Positions 1 through 7,600 of a stretch of DNA of 64,000 nt are shown here, piece by piece. The DNA comes from Spirochaetaceae bacterium. GTDB taxonomy: Bacteria > Spirochaetota > Leptospiria > Leptospirales > Leptonemataceae. The notes under the pieces were generated by a model. It ran no database searches, had not been told where the DNA came from, and worked only from the letters and a program-made list of their open reading frames with translations. A program made the position numbers and the translations under genes. Positions within the stretch are counted from its first letter, which is position 1; each line of letters starts with the position of its first letter. The stretch lies in assembly GCA_002730875.1 (NCBI GenBank), contig PCBI01000002.1, positions 1-64,000 of the forward strand, written 5' to 3'.

Positions 1-331
<331 letters not shown>

Positions 332-335
332 TTAC

Positions 336-360
336 ACCTGGCTGCTAAATGCAGCCAGGT
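336..360 (+). other. Perfect stem-loop just downstream of 23S
   Basis: A perfect 10-bp inverted repeat (acctggctgc / gcagccaggt) encloses a 5-nt loop at 346-350. It follows the 23S end within a few bases and has no T-run, so it is more likely an rRNA processing or 3'-end protecting structure than a terminator on its own. The real terminator lies about 40 nt further on. Confidence 0.7.
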
Positions 361-397
361 AACAAATCATCAGCGATGCAATTATCCCATCCAAACT

Positions 398-421
398 AAC
401 CCGCTTCGTGCGGGTTTTTTT
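398..421 (+). terminator. Rho-independent terminator of the rRNA transcript
   Basis: The stem aacccgc (398-404) pairs with gcgggtt (410-416) across a 5-nt loop ttcgt, and the descending arm runs into an uninterrupted T tract to 421. This ends the rRNA transcript directly after 23S, which means that a 5S gene is not co-transcribed here. Confidence 0.9.
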
Positions 422-503
422 GTGTCCTGACGCTCGCGGACTTTCTTCGGATGCTTCCCGTGTAATCTATCTTCCACTGGACAGAATACAGTATGTGCCG
501 GTA

Positions 504-1070
504 ATGGGCGGCATGCGAAAACTTAAGCCTATTCTCTTTGTGGCACTGACACCAGTTTTGGTTCTCTTGCTCAATTGCCAGATGCTCGCTCCGGAGCGGC
601 CGCCTCAGATATCTACAGTCCTTTCTCAGATGGAGCTGAACCGCTCCGTAACGTTTCGTCTTCTGGACGAAATTGAAAAAACCGGAAAGGCGAACCAGAT
701 ACTAGGTTGGTCGGTGGGAGACCATGCCCCCATAGGCTGGCATTTCATGCATCTGGCGGCCTCCGAGGATCGCTTCGCAGTTATGCTGGGCGCTCCGAAG
801 CTGGTTTCAGAGGATTATTCTACCAGATTTAGCAGCGGTAAGGATGCTCCCCGGGATGTCCCTTCCATCAGTGCAATGCGAAAGTATCTGGATGAATCCA
901 GGGCTTCTCTCATCGATGCACTGGAACGGTTTGATCTGTCAAAAAGTGGAGAGAAGCCTTCTGCAGATGCGCCCTTCGATTACGGTACCGTTATCAAGAT
1001 TATCTCTTTTCATGAGCCCCACCACCAGGGTCAGGCTCATGCTACTTTCAACCTTTACAAAGATCGCTAA
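504..1070 (+). CDS. DinB-superfamily lipoprotein (putative)
   Basis: A protein of about 188 aa. The reading frame is open upstream into the rRNA terminator, so the start must be internal: ATG at 504 (or 513) gives a basic N-terminus, a hydrophobic segment and a lipobox-like LLLNC with Cys near residue 25. The rest is helical and resembles DinB-like four-helix-bundle proteins: WHFMHLAASEDRF and HEPHHQGQAH supply the spaced histidines that bind a divalent metal in that superfamily. DinB-like enzymes are often thiol-dependent transferases or of unknown function; an exported lipidated version is uncommon. It is followed by a 10-bp inverted repeat. Function is unknown; the family call is moderately sure and the lipoprotein call is inference from the N-terminus. 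Confidence 0.7.
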   Translation: MGGMRKLKPILFVALTPVLVLLLNCQMLAPERPPQISTVLSQMELNRSVTFRLLDEIEKTGKANQILGWSVGDHAPIGWHFMHLAASEDRFAVMLGAPKLVSEDYSTRFSSGKDAPRDVPSISAMRKYLDESRASLIDALERFDLSKSGEKPSADAPFDYGTVIKIISFHEPHHQGQAHATFNLYKDR

Positions 1071-1390
1071 CTGCGACCACTGAATCGCGCTGGCTGTAGG
1101 GAGCGGCAGCCAGCGCATTTGCTTGCGCGATTCGGTATCGCAGGGGGCTGACGATGGGAAGTCGAATACAGCAGGAACTTTTTCTGGTGGCTCCCGCAGA
1201 CTGAACAGCGTCGACTATTCGCGGGGACTCCTGATCGCACGTCGGAACGCATCCCGAGAGACTGAGTCTCAGTGTGGCCCGGGATAGCCCGCCCGGGGCC
1301 GTCGCAGCGTAAGTTTGCTTGCTTTCTTTTTAAGCCTGGTTTTTCTTATTGGGCGAAACGGGATACAGGCTATAGCTATCGGAGGCATAC
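1071..1390. other. 320-bp intergenic stretch, hairpin and promoter-like elements only
   Basis: There is no credible gene here. A perfect inverted repeat (gcgctggctg at 1087-1096, cagccagcgc at 1107-1116) follows the DinB gene and may be a T-poor terminator. A short palindrome actgagtctcagt lies at 1261-1273 and a GC-rich inverted repeat at about 1277-1300. Close to the bacterioferritin start, ttgggc (1350-1355 region) and tatagc about 16 bp further form a weak sigma-70-like pair. Nothing resembles a tRNA. Confidence 0.5.
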
Positions 1391-1858
1391 ATGAAAGGTA
1401 ATTCTAAAATCATTGAAGGTCTGAACAAACTCCTGGCCGGCGAACTTACGGCCATGGACGTTTATTTCCTGCATTCTCGCATGTGTCAGGACTGGGGGAT
1501 CACAAAACTCTACGAACAGTTTGCCCATGAGCAACAGGATGAAACTCAACATGCGGCGGCTTTGATCGAACGGATCTTATTTCTGGAAGGCCAGCCCAAT
1601 CTGGTGGCACGGGAATCCTTTCAGGTAGGAGCGGACGTTAAAGATATTCTGGAGAAAGATCTGGCGCTGGAGTACGATGTGGCCCGCAATCTCAAGGAAG
1701 TAATGGCGCTATGCGAAAGCGAAGGGGATTACGTAACCCGAGAAATTCTGTCAAAGCTTCTCGTGGATACAGAAGAAGACCATATACTCTGGTTGCAAAC
1801 TCAACTCAAGCTCATCGAAAAAATCGGAATTCAAAACTACATCCAATCCATGTCCTGA
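1391..1858 (+). CDS. bfr: Bacterioferritin-like ferritin lacking the heme methionine (FtnA/Bfr type)
   Basis: 155 aa, the usual bacterioferritin length, starting with ATG behind a good ribosome binding site (ggagg, 1381-1385). It is a four-helix iron-storage protein. The di-iron ferroxidase ligands are visible: Glu18, Glu51, His54, Glu94 and the later TEEDH motif (about 127-131) replacing the usual DEEGH. Residue 52, the axial heme ligand Met in classical Bfr, is Thr (motif DETQH). The same DETQH/TEEDH pattern occurs in the non-heme-binding FtnA-type bacterioferritins such as that of Pseudomonas, so homomers should not bind heme. Family assignment is secure. The absence of heme is inference. 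Confidence 0.93.
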   Translation: MKGNSKIIEGLNKLLAGELTAMDVYFLHSRMCQDWGITKLYEQFAHEQQDETQHAAALIERILFLEGQPNLVARESFQVGADVKDILEKDLALEYDVARNLKEVMALCESEGDYVTREILSKLLVDTEEDHILWLQTQLKLIEKIGIQNYIQSMS

Positions 1859-2047
1859 TGCCATAGCCCTGGAAGAGCCTTGTTAGGATCCAGGGCGCAG
1901 GCCGAGCCTCTCTGACTTCTGAACGATATATCAATCAGAATTACGGAAAAAAAATGCCGGAAAAAGGGTTGCTACGATGCACGAATTCCTTTTCCTGGAA
2001 TCAAAGGGTCCGTGAGAACCGGGACTCCCATGAACCAGGAGTAACTT

Positions 2048-3049
2048 GTGGAACTAATTATCGATTTTGCCTCCAAATTTCTGTCGCAGCTTCGTTCGCC
2101 TACGCTTGCATTCTTGCTTGGCGGCATTGCTATAGGCGCCTTTAAGAGCCGACTACAAATCCCGCAACCCATCTATCAGTTCGTCACCTTCATGCTGCTA
2201 ATGAGCATCGGCCTGCATGGAGGCATGGAAATCAAAGAGACCAACTTTCTGGAGATGATTCCTCTCATTGTGGCAGCCATTGTGTTGGGGATACTTATCG
2301 TTTTTCTGGGGCGCCTGTTACTCGCCTATTTACCAGGCGTCAAAAAGGTGGATGGCCTGGCGACGGCCGGGCTCTTCGGCGCTGTCAGCGCTTCCACTCT
2401 GGCCGCAGCGACAGTGGCCCTGGAAGATAGCAACATCTCCTACGAAGCCTGGGCTCCGGCGCTGTACCCTTTCATGGACATTCCGGCTCTGGTTACGGCC
2501 ATCGTTCTGGCCAGTCTGGCCAGGAGCCGGGCATCGGGCAACGAATCGGACGAACCGAGCATATGGTCCATCATCAAGCAGAGCCTGCAGGGATCGGCTC
2601 TCTCGGCTTTGCTGCTGGGCATGGCCCTGGGGCTACTATCCGAACCCGAATCAGTTTACGATAGTTTCTATCAGCCACTATTCAAAGGTCTGCTTTCGGT
2701 CCTCATGCTGGTGATGGGTATCGAGGCCTATCAGCGTCTGGATGAACTAAAGAAGGTGGCCCACTGGTTTGCTCTTTATGCTGCGATTGCTCCCATACTC
2801 CATGGTTTTATCGCATTCGGCGTAGGGTATCTTGCCCATGTTGCCTTTGGTTTCAGTCCCGGCGGTGTAGTGATACTTTCAATTCTGGCCGCATCTAACT
2901 CGGATGTTTCCGGTCCTCCTACACTGAGAGCGGGGATCCCTTCGGCTAACCCCTCGGCTTACATTGGAGCTTCCACAAGCGTGGGAACCCCCGTGGCCAT
3001 CGCTATCTGTATTCCTCTGTTTATTGGTCTGGCAGAGGCTGTATTCTAA
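2048..3049 (+). CDS. sbtA: Sodium-dependent bicarbonate transporter, SbtA family
   Basis: 333 aa inner-membrane protein with about ten hydrophobic helices in two inverted halves separated by a hydrophilic linker (SLARSRASGNESDEPS) near residues 155-175. It matches the SbtA superfamily: the MSIGLHGG motif, the conserved GLFGAVSASTLAAA stretch and a C-terminal half with AASNSDVSGPPTLRAGIP, both of the type that lines the substrate and sodium site. The start is GTG at 2048, chosen because aggag (2037-2041) lies seven nt upstream. Known role: Na+/HCO3- symport, inhibited by its PII-like partner SbtB. A gene for such a partner lies 1.3 kb downstream on the other strand. A strong terminator follows. 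Confidence 0.93.
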   Translation: MELIIDFASKFLSQLRSPTLAFLLGGIAIGAFKSRLQIPQPIYQFVTFMLLMSIGLHGGMEIKETNFLEMIPLIVAAIVLGILIVFLGRLLLAYLPGVKKVDGLATAGLFGAVSASTLAAATVALEDSNISYEAWAPALYPFMDIPALVTAIVLASLARSRASGNESDEPSIWSIIKQSLQGSALSALLLGMALGLLSEPESVYDSFYQPLFKGLLSVLMLVMGIEAYQRLDELKKVAHWFALYAAIAPILHGFIAFGVGYLAHVAFGFSPGGVVILSILAASNSDVSGPPTLRAGIPSANPSAYIGASTSVGTPVAIAICIPLFIGLAEAVF

Positions 3050-3089
3050 GTTAGCTCAACGAATACTTATAGCTCACTGAACACTCTAA

Positions 3090-3128
3090 AAGGATCCGCG
3101 ACCTTCCCTGCGGATCCTTCCCTTTTTT
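3090..3128 (+). terminator. Rho-independent terminator after sbtA
   Basis: A perfect 10-bp stem (aaggatccgc 3090-3099, gcggatcctt 3110-3119) with a 10-nt loop is followed by ccc and six T residues. It lies 40 bp behind the sbtA stop codon. Confidence 0.92.
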
Positions 3129-3316
3129 GCGCCTTCCGGAATCGGGCGCGTCGGTACCTGAAGCAGAGCACCGTGCCTGCCAATGCCCCCCGAAAGGGCA
3201 AATGACGATTGTACGAGGCGAAGGAGGCAAGTGGGATTCGAAAGGAAACCAGGGGCAATTGTAGGTATCCAGTATGATCCCGGGGCCCGGCTTGAACACG
3301 AGTCCCGGAGGACAGG

Positions 3317-4153
3317 TCAGCCGCGAATGTGGTAGCCGCCGTCCACGTTTCTGATTTCGCCGGTTACTCGCCCTTCCGAACGCAGTAGATAGGCGGATTC
3401 GTAAGCCAGATCTTCCGGCTGTGCGTTACCCAGTGGGCTGTGCTTATCGCAGAACTCCACGGCTTCCGCCAATCCCTGGATGGCGCTTCCAGCCTTACTT
3501 CCTGTATAAGGCGAGAAGCGAATGGCATTTACCTTTATTTGGTGCGAAGTGCCCAGTTCGTGGGCCAGTTCCACTACTATCCTTTCCAGCGCGGCCTTGG
3601 CCACTCCGATGTTCTTGTACGGATGGTAGGCCACTTTTTCTGCTCCCAGGTAACTGAGAGCCAGAATCGAGCTGTTTTTCTTGAGTAAGTCCGAATGGAT
3701 GAGTCCTCTGGTCAGCGATACCAGCGAATAGGCCGATACATCCATCGCTCCGAAGAATTCATCTTTAGTAACGTCCAGAATGGACTTAATTACGACTCCT
3801 GCCTTTATGGTTTTGTCCATGGCAATAGAATGAAGAAAACCGTTCAGCGAAATGCCCTTCGCTTTCAGGGCATCGCAGAAATCCTGAATGCTTCCGTCCA
3901 GGGTTACGTCCAGGGGGAATGTGAGGGTGTCGTCCCCCAATTCCTTCTTAACTGTGGTTTCAAAGGCCTCGTAGGTCTTGTCCAGGAAGTCCCTGGCACG
4001 ATCCGATAGGCCAGAGTGGTGGGCCGTGCGCCCGAGTCCCGAACAGATTACAGTGCCGCCTTCCTCGCGCACCTGCCGGGCAATGGACATGGCCAGCGAG
4101 CCTTCATCGGTGATTCCGGTAATCAGGATAGTTTTTTCTTTCAGGTATTGCAT
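3317..4153 (-). CDS. fabI: Enoyl-[acyl-carrier-protein] reductase (NADH), FabI type
   Basis: 278 aa. It reduces trans-2-enoyl-ACP in the last step of type II fatty-acid elongation. The N-terminus has the Rossmann nucleotide motif ILITGITDEGSLAMSIARQ typical of FabI rather than of ordinary SDRs. The catalytic region reads LSYLGAEK...PYKNIGVAK, giving the FabI first Tyr and the Y-x6-K pair. The length is close to the 260-280 usual for FabI. ATG at 4153 has an aggag box (complement of 4162-4168). It is downstream of sbtB with 149 nt between them, so they may share a transcript. The segment FSPYTGSKAGSAI replaces the familiar AGPIRTLAASGI substrate loop, a moderately divergent version. Confidence 0.92.
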   Translation of the reverse strand: MQYLKEKTILITGITDEGSLAMSIARQVREEGGTVICSGLGRTAHHSGLSDRARDFLDKTYEAFETTVKKELGDDTLTFPLDVTLDGSIQDFCDALKAKGISLNGFLHSIAMDKTIKAGVVIKSILDVTKDEFFGAMDVSAYSLVSLTRGLIHSDLLKKNSSILALSYLGAEKVAYHPYKNIGVAKAALERIVVELAHELGTSHQIKVNAIRFSPYTGSKAGSAIQGLAEAVEFCDKHSPLGNAQPEDLAYESAYLLRSEGRVTGEIRNVDGGYHIRG

Positions 4154-4302
4154 TCGTCGATCTCCTCTGGTTTTCCCCTCTCATGGGCATGCAAGCATCG
4201 AAGCTGGTGTTGCAGATAAGTGCGCCCAGGGTCTTCTTCGGACTCTGGAGATCAACGAAAATAATTGCGTGTATTTGTCGGCGGCCGGTTATAGAGCCCT
4301 GA

Positions 4303-4623
4303 TCAAGGCTTCTGGAATTTCTGCGGCCTCAGGATCTCCACATCCAACGCATACATGATCCCCGAGTAATCCTCGAAAAATTTGGAAGCTACTTCATTGG
4401 CTATCCGGTCCGCCTGTTCGGTGTTGGCCACGATAGCTTCAATTTTGACGTTACTGGTGCTATCGTTGGACAAATGATCCGATGTGCGAACACCGCGGCT
4501 TCCTTTACCGTCCGCCGCAGTGATTGTATATCCTGTGCCCCCGGCGTTCTCAATGATTCGGGTGACTTTTTCTGCGATTACCTTTTCGGTGATGATTACA
4601 ATCTTTTTCGCCCTGTTTTCCAT
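4303..4623 (-). CDS. sbtB: PII-like signalling protein, SbtB family
   Basis: 106 aa with the ferredoxin-like PII fold expected for SbtB: strand KIVIITEKVIAEKVTRIIE, then a GGTGYTITAADGKGSRGVRT stretch that corresponds to the nucleotide-binding T-loop region, and NVKIEAIVANTEQADRIANE. SbtB trimers bind cAMP, AMP, ADP or ATP and gate SbtA in cyanobacteria; this gene lies 1.3 kb from sbtA. The C-terminus (EILRPQKFQKP) lacks the paired-cysteine redox loop (R-loop) known from some cyanobacterial SbtB. The start ATG has no Shine-Dalgarno sequence, and a consensus-like promoter ends about 10 nt upstream, so the mRNA may be leaderless. Confidence 0.86.
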   Translation of the reverse strand: MENRAKKIVIITEKVIAEKVTRIIENAGGTGYTITAADGKGSRGVRTSDHLSNDSTSNVKIEAIVANTEQADRIANEVASKFFEDYSGIMYALDVEILRPQKFQKP

Positions 4624-4632
4624 GTGAAGTAA

Positions 4633-4660
4633 AATACATCAATTGTACTTCTTGTGTCAA
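4633..4660 (-). promoter_or_regulatory. Sigma-70-like promoter of sbtB, placed for a leaderless transcript
   Basis: Read on the minus strand: ttgaca (complement of 4655-4660), a 16-bp spacer, then tgtatt (complement of 4633-4638; four of six matches to TATAAT). The ATG lies at 4623, nine nt past the -10 box, so initiation would fall within a few bases of the start codon. No Shine-Dalgarno sequence precedes the ATG. Confidence 0.6.
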
Positions 4661-4759
4661 GTCGCTTTGCCTTGCCCGGGGGATTTTTCCGGAACTCATG
4701 GAGCCCGGTCAGGGCGGTCTGGATACCGGACGATCGGGTCCGGTACCCGGGAGCGGTTT

Positions 4760-6184
4760 CTATCCCCCGGGATGATGCGGATTATGAACCCTTCTCCAGC
4801 TAAAATACAGGCCCAGCGCTCCCAGCGGTAGGATGCTGAGGGCAACCCCCTGCATTCCCCGCATAAAGAGTTCGGCCTGCTGTTGCGAAAGCTCGGACCC
4901 ATCGGGCAAATGACTGTGCCCGGAAAAAAAGTGAAACAGAACGCCCGAAAGGGCTACCCCCAGGCTCTGGCCGGTGTAGCGGAACAATCCCAGGATACCG
5001 GCGGCTACCCCCCGTCGGTGCGCCGAGACGCTGGACATGATGGCGTTGTTGTTTGGCGCCAGAAAGAAACCCAGACCCGCACCAAACAGAACGATTCGCC
5101 AGATTACGTCCAGATAACCCATTTCCAGATGGATACCGGCGATGGCCCATTCGCCGAGCATAAGAATAATCAAGCCGACGCTGGCCACGCCCCGCGTTCC
5201 GAAGCGATCCGAGAGCTTTCCGGAAAGGGGCGAAAGTATCATTAGAGTGAGGGGTAGCGGAAGGATGAGAATCCCGGCTTCCTGTGCGCTGAGGCCCCTT
5301 AGACCCTGCCAGTACCAGGGAAAGACGAAAGTCATAGCCGCCAGCGAAATGGTGGCGCATACTCCGGCCAATTGACCGAATACGAATCCTCGAATGCGAA
5401 ACAGGTTCATATCGATTAGAGGATGGGGATGTCGCTTTTCCATCAAAAACAGAACAACGTACAATAACGCGCCGCATACAAGACAGACGATCACTGTGTC
5501 GTTCCAGTCTTTTTGCGGCCCCAGGGTAAGTCCCAGAAGCAACGATCCTGAACCCGCCAGCACCGTGGCCGCGCCGGCCCAGTCCAGGGGCTCCAGTCGC
5601 CGATGGGTCTTTAGTGGCGGCAGTACAAATGCGGCGAAGATTACCGAAAGAAAACCGATGGGAACGTTTATCAGAAAAACCGAATGCCATTCGTAGTTCG
5701 TTACCAGAAATCCACCGAGGCTGGGACCAATGGCGGCGCCGCCGCTAACAAGAATGGCCTGGAGTCCCATGGCCAGGCCACGTTTGCCTTCCGGAAACGT
5801 ATCGGCGATAATGGCCAGGGTGTTGGAGGTTATCATGGCGCCACCCAGCGCCTGAAGCACTCGTCCCAGGATCAGTCCTTCCATGGAAACGGAGTAGGCG
5901 CAGAACAAACTTGCCAGGGCAAACACCGAAACTCCCGAAAGAAAGAGCTTCTTACGGCCGATGATGTCGGAGATTCGGCCAAAGATCGGCACCAGGCCTG
6001 TGAGGGTTAACGTGTAGGCGATGATGGCCCATTCGACCTGAGCCATGGTGGCCTGCATATCGCGGCTGATACTGGGAAGGGCGATGTTCAGGATGGTAAC
6101 ATCGATTACCACCATGAAAAGGCCGGAGGCGACGGCCAGAAGCACAAGATAGGGGTTCGAATTCTCGGATTCCGGCACACTTCC
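4760..6184 (-). CDS. MFS multidrug efflux transporter, DHA2 (EmrB/QacA) family
   Basis: About 474 aa with 14 predicted transmembrane helices, the DHA2 topology. Diagnostic motifs: IDVTILNIALPSI in helix 1 (motif D1), GRISDIIGRKK (motif A) between helices 2 and 3, and SGGAAIGPSLGGFL (antiporter motif C) in helix 5. It is a proton-driven exporter of hydrophobic or cationic compounds; the substrate is not predictable. The frame is open to a GTG at 6343, but the first 53 residues of that version look unconserved and lack hydrophobicity, so the GTG at 6184, about nine residues before helix 1, is preferred. No EmrA or TetR partner is adjacent. Confidence 0.88.
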   Translation of the reverse strand, partial: GSVPESENSNPYLVLLAVASGLFMVVIDVTILNIALPSISRDMQATMAQVEWAIIAYTLTLTGLVPIFGRISDIIGRKKLFLSGVSVFALASLFCAYSVSMEGLILGRVLQALGGAMITSNTLAIIADTFPEGKRGLAMGLQAILVSGGAAIGPSLGGFLVTNYEWHSVFLINVPIGFLSVIFAAFVLPPLKTHRRLEPLDWAGAATVLAGSGSLLLGLTLGPQKDWNDTVIVCLVCGALLYVVLFLMEKRHPHPLIDMNLFRIRGFVFGQLAGVCATISLAAMTFVFPWYWQGLRGLSAQEAGILILPLPLTLMILSPLSGKLSDRFGTRGVASVGLIILMLGEWAIAGIHLEMGYLDVIWRIVLFGAGLGFFLAPNNNAIMSSVSAHRRGVAAGILGLFRYTGQSLGVALSGVLFHFFSGHSHLPDGSELSQQQAELFMRGMQGVALSILPLGALGLYFSWRRVHNPHHPGG

Positions 6185-6502
6185 AGAGTTGGACGGCTCT
6201 TTGTCGCTGCAACCGGATTCCTCTAATGCTATCCTACAAGAGATTCTTGAGATCAGATGCTGAAAGCCCTTCGTTCTGCCTGGTTTCGAATGGACTGGAT
6301 TCTGCCTCGACTGGCAAGAAATGGGGACTTCCTGCGCCCACACACCGATTCCTGGAGCTCTACGGTTGTCTGTAGCCTCCCGGAGCGTGATTGTAGTCGC
6401 TCTGATGGGGTGATGAGCTCGATCCTCCGCTGTTTCGTAAACGAACTGGCCGGCCAGGAATCTTCGGTTGTGTTTGTAGCCCGGTTCTGATTTCCTGGGC
6501 GG
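6185..6502. other. Divergent intergenic region between MFS gene and gmd-like gene
   Basis: About 318 bp if the MFS gene starts at 6184, otherwise about 160 bp. I see no RNA gene, no convincing promoter pair and no repeat. It would have to carry divergent promoters for the two genes. Confidence 0.4.
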
Positions 6503-7438
6503 ATGGGTTCAGCGCTCGTCACCGGAGCCGGCGGACAGGATGGCTACTTCCTGGGGGCACTGCTTTCGCAGAAAGGCTATGAAGTCCATGGTCTCGATAA
6601 GCCTGGTTCTGAAAACAGGATGGAAGCTGTGGATCCAGCCTGTCGCTGGAACGTTTCTTTGTTCGACGAAGAAGCGTTGCGGGATTTGTTGCGTAAGATT
6701 CAGCCCTCCGAAATTTATCACCTGGCCGCCTTTAGTTTCGTTAACACCAGTCCCGAGCAAGAGCGTGAGGTACTGAAAAACAATCTGGAGGCCACCCATA
6801 ATCTGATCTCTCTTTGTAAGTCGGAACTGCCCGGCAGTCGGTTCTGCCTTGCGGCATCTGCAGAGATTTTTGGAACTCCCGATCACAGTCCCCAATCCGA
6901 ACAAAGCCCCGTGCAACCCTGCAACATCTACGGGGTGAGCAAAGCTGCCTGTCATCATCTGGTGGGCATGTATCGCTCCCTGGGTTACTTTGCCTGTAGC
7001 GCAATACTGTTTAATCATGAGTCCTCCCGACGCGGGGACCAATTCGTAACGCAGAAAATCGTAAAGACGGCCATTCAGATTCAGCGTGGTCAGGCCAATG
7101 AGCTTCGGCTGGGCAGTATGGATGCCGTTCGCGACTGGGGTTTTGCCGGGGACTACATGCTGGCTATGTGGATGATGCTTCAAAACGATACGGCCGCCGA
7201 TTACGTAATCGCTACAGGTCATGGTCATACAGTGAGAGATTTTGCAGAACTTGTCTTTCAGAAGCTGGGCCTTAATCTGGATGACTGGCTGGTAGTGGAC
7301 CCCGAGTTTGTGCGGCCGGCGGAGCCATTTCCGCGAGTAGGGGATGCCTCCAGAATTCGTGCCGACCTGGGCTGGTCCTCCAACTACGATCTTGAGGCTA
7401 TCGTAGATGAGATGCTGCAGGCAGCGCTCAAGATATAG
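6503..7438 (+). CDS. gmd: GDP-mannose 4,6-dehydratase-like SDR enzyme
   Basis: 311 aa extended short-chain dehydrogenase. Family hallmarks are GAGGQDGYFL (NAD(P) site, TGxxGQDG in Gmd), ASAEIFG followed by YGVSK (catalytic Glu plus Tyr-x3-Lys), and FNHESSRRGDQFVTQK, the Gmd signature NHESPRRG-x-FVTRK. RDWGFAGDYMLAMWMML and VDPEFVRPAE also match. Gmd converts GDP-mannose to GDP-4-keto-6-deoxymannose, a precursor of fucose, rhamnose and related surface sugars. It is shorter than the E. coli enzyme (about 370 aa) because a loop in the C-terminal half is missing. Specificity for GDP-mannose is inferred from the signature. Downstream Fcl is not present. Confidence 0.88.
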   Translation: MGSALVTGAGGQDGYFLGALLSQKGYEVHGLDKPGSENRMEAVDPACRWNVSLFDEEALRDLLRKIQPSEIYHLAAFSFVNTSPEQEREVLKNNLEATHNLISLCKSELPGSRFCLAASAEIFGTPDHSPQSEQSPVQPCNIYGVSKAACHHLVGMYRSLGYFACSAILFNHESSRRGDQFVTQKIVKTAIQIQRGQANELRLGSMDAVRDWGFAGDYMLAMWMMLQNDTAADYVIATGHGHTVRDFAELVFQKLGLNLDDWLVVDPEFVRPAEPFPRVGDASRIRADLGWSSNYDLEAIVDEMLQAALKI

Positions 7439-7453
7439 CGCCGATTTCGGCGC
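7438..7453 (+). other. Hairpin at the end of the gmd-like gene
   Basis: gcgccga (7438-7444) and tcggcgc (7447-7453) form a perfect 7-bp stem with a 2-nt nominal loop starting on the last base of the stop codon. No T-run follows. It may act as a transcript end or mRNA 3' stabiliser. Confidence 0.5.
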
Positions 7454-7473
7454 GAACGAACTCTACTTCGACC

Positions 7474-7515
7474 CGGGAATCTGCTACAAAGAAGCGGGGA
7501 TCTGCTACAAACCTG
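7474..7515 (+). repeat. 21-bp tandem duplication
   Basis: Two adjacent 21-bp units share the core atctgctacaaa: the first at 7474-7494, the second at 7495-7515, with 17 of 21 positions identical. It lies in the 160-bp gap between the gmd-like gene and the permease gene. Confidence 0.7.
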
Positions 7516-7600
7516 GACATACAATTGAGTCGGTGACCGCAACTCCTTTGCTGTTTCAAAAATAGGTTGCCCCGGGCAGGGCTCCCTTACATCCAGAAGA

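Noticed and set aside
408..503. N-terminal extension of the DinB lipoprotein frame into the rRNA terminator
   Set aside because: It would begin in the terminator T-run, lacks hydrophobic signal character and leaves the lipobox internal.
3231..3335. A 34-codon frame with a good aggagg site and a short resemblance to ribosomal protein L2 (GIQYDPGARL)
   Set aside because: Too short, overlaps the 3' end of fabI on the other strand, and the resemblance covers only about ten residues; likely chance.
4760..6343. Longer version of the MFS gene with 53 extra residues
   Set aside because: The extra residues are not hydrophobic and do not look like a conserved DHA2 N-terminus; the GTG at 6184 fits better. 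Not excluded.
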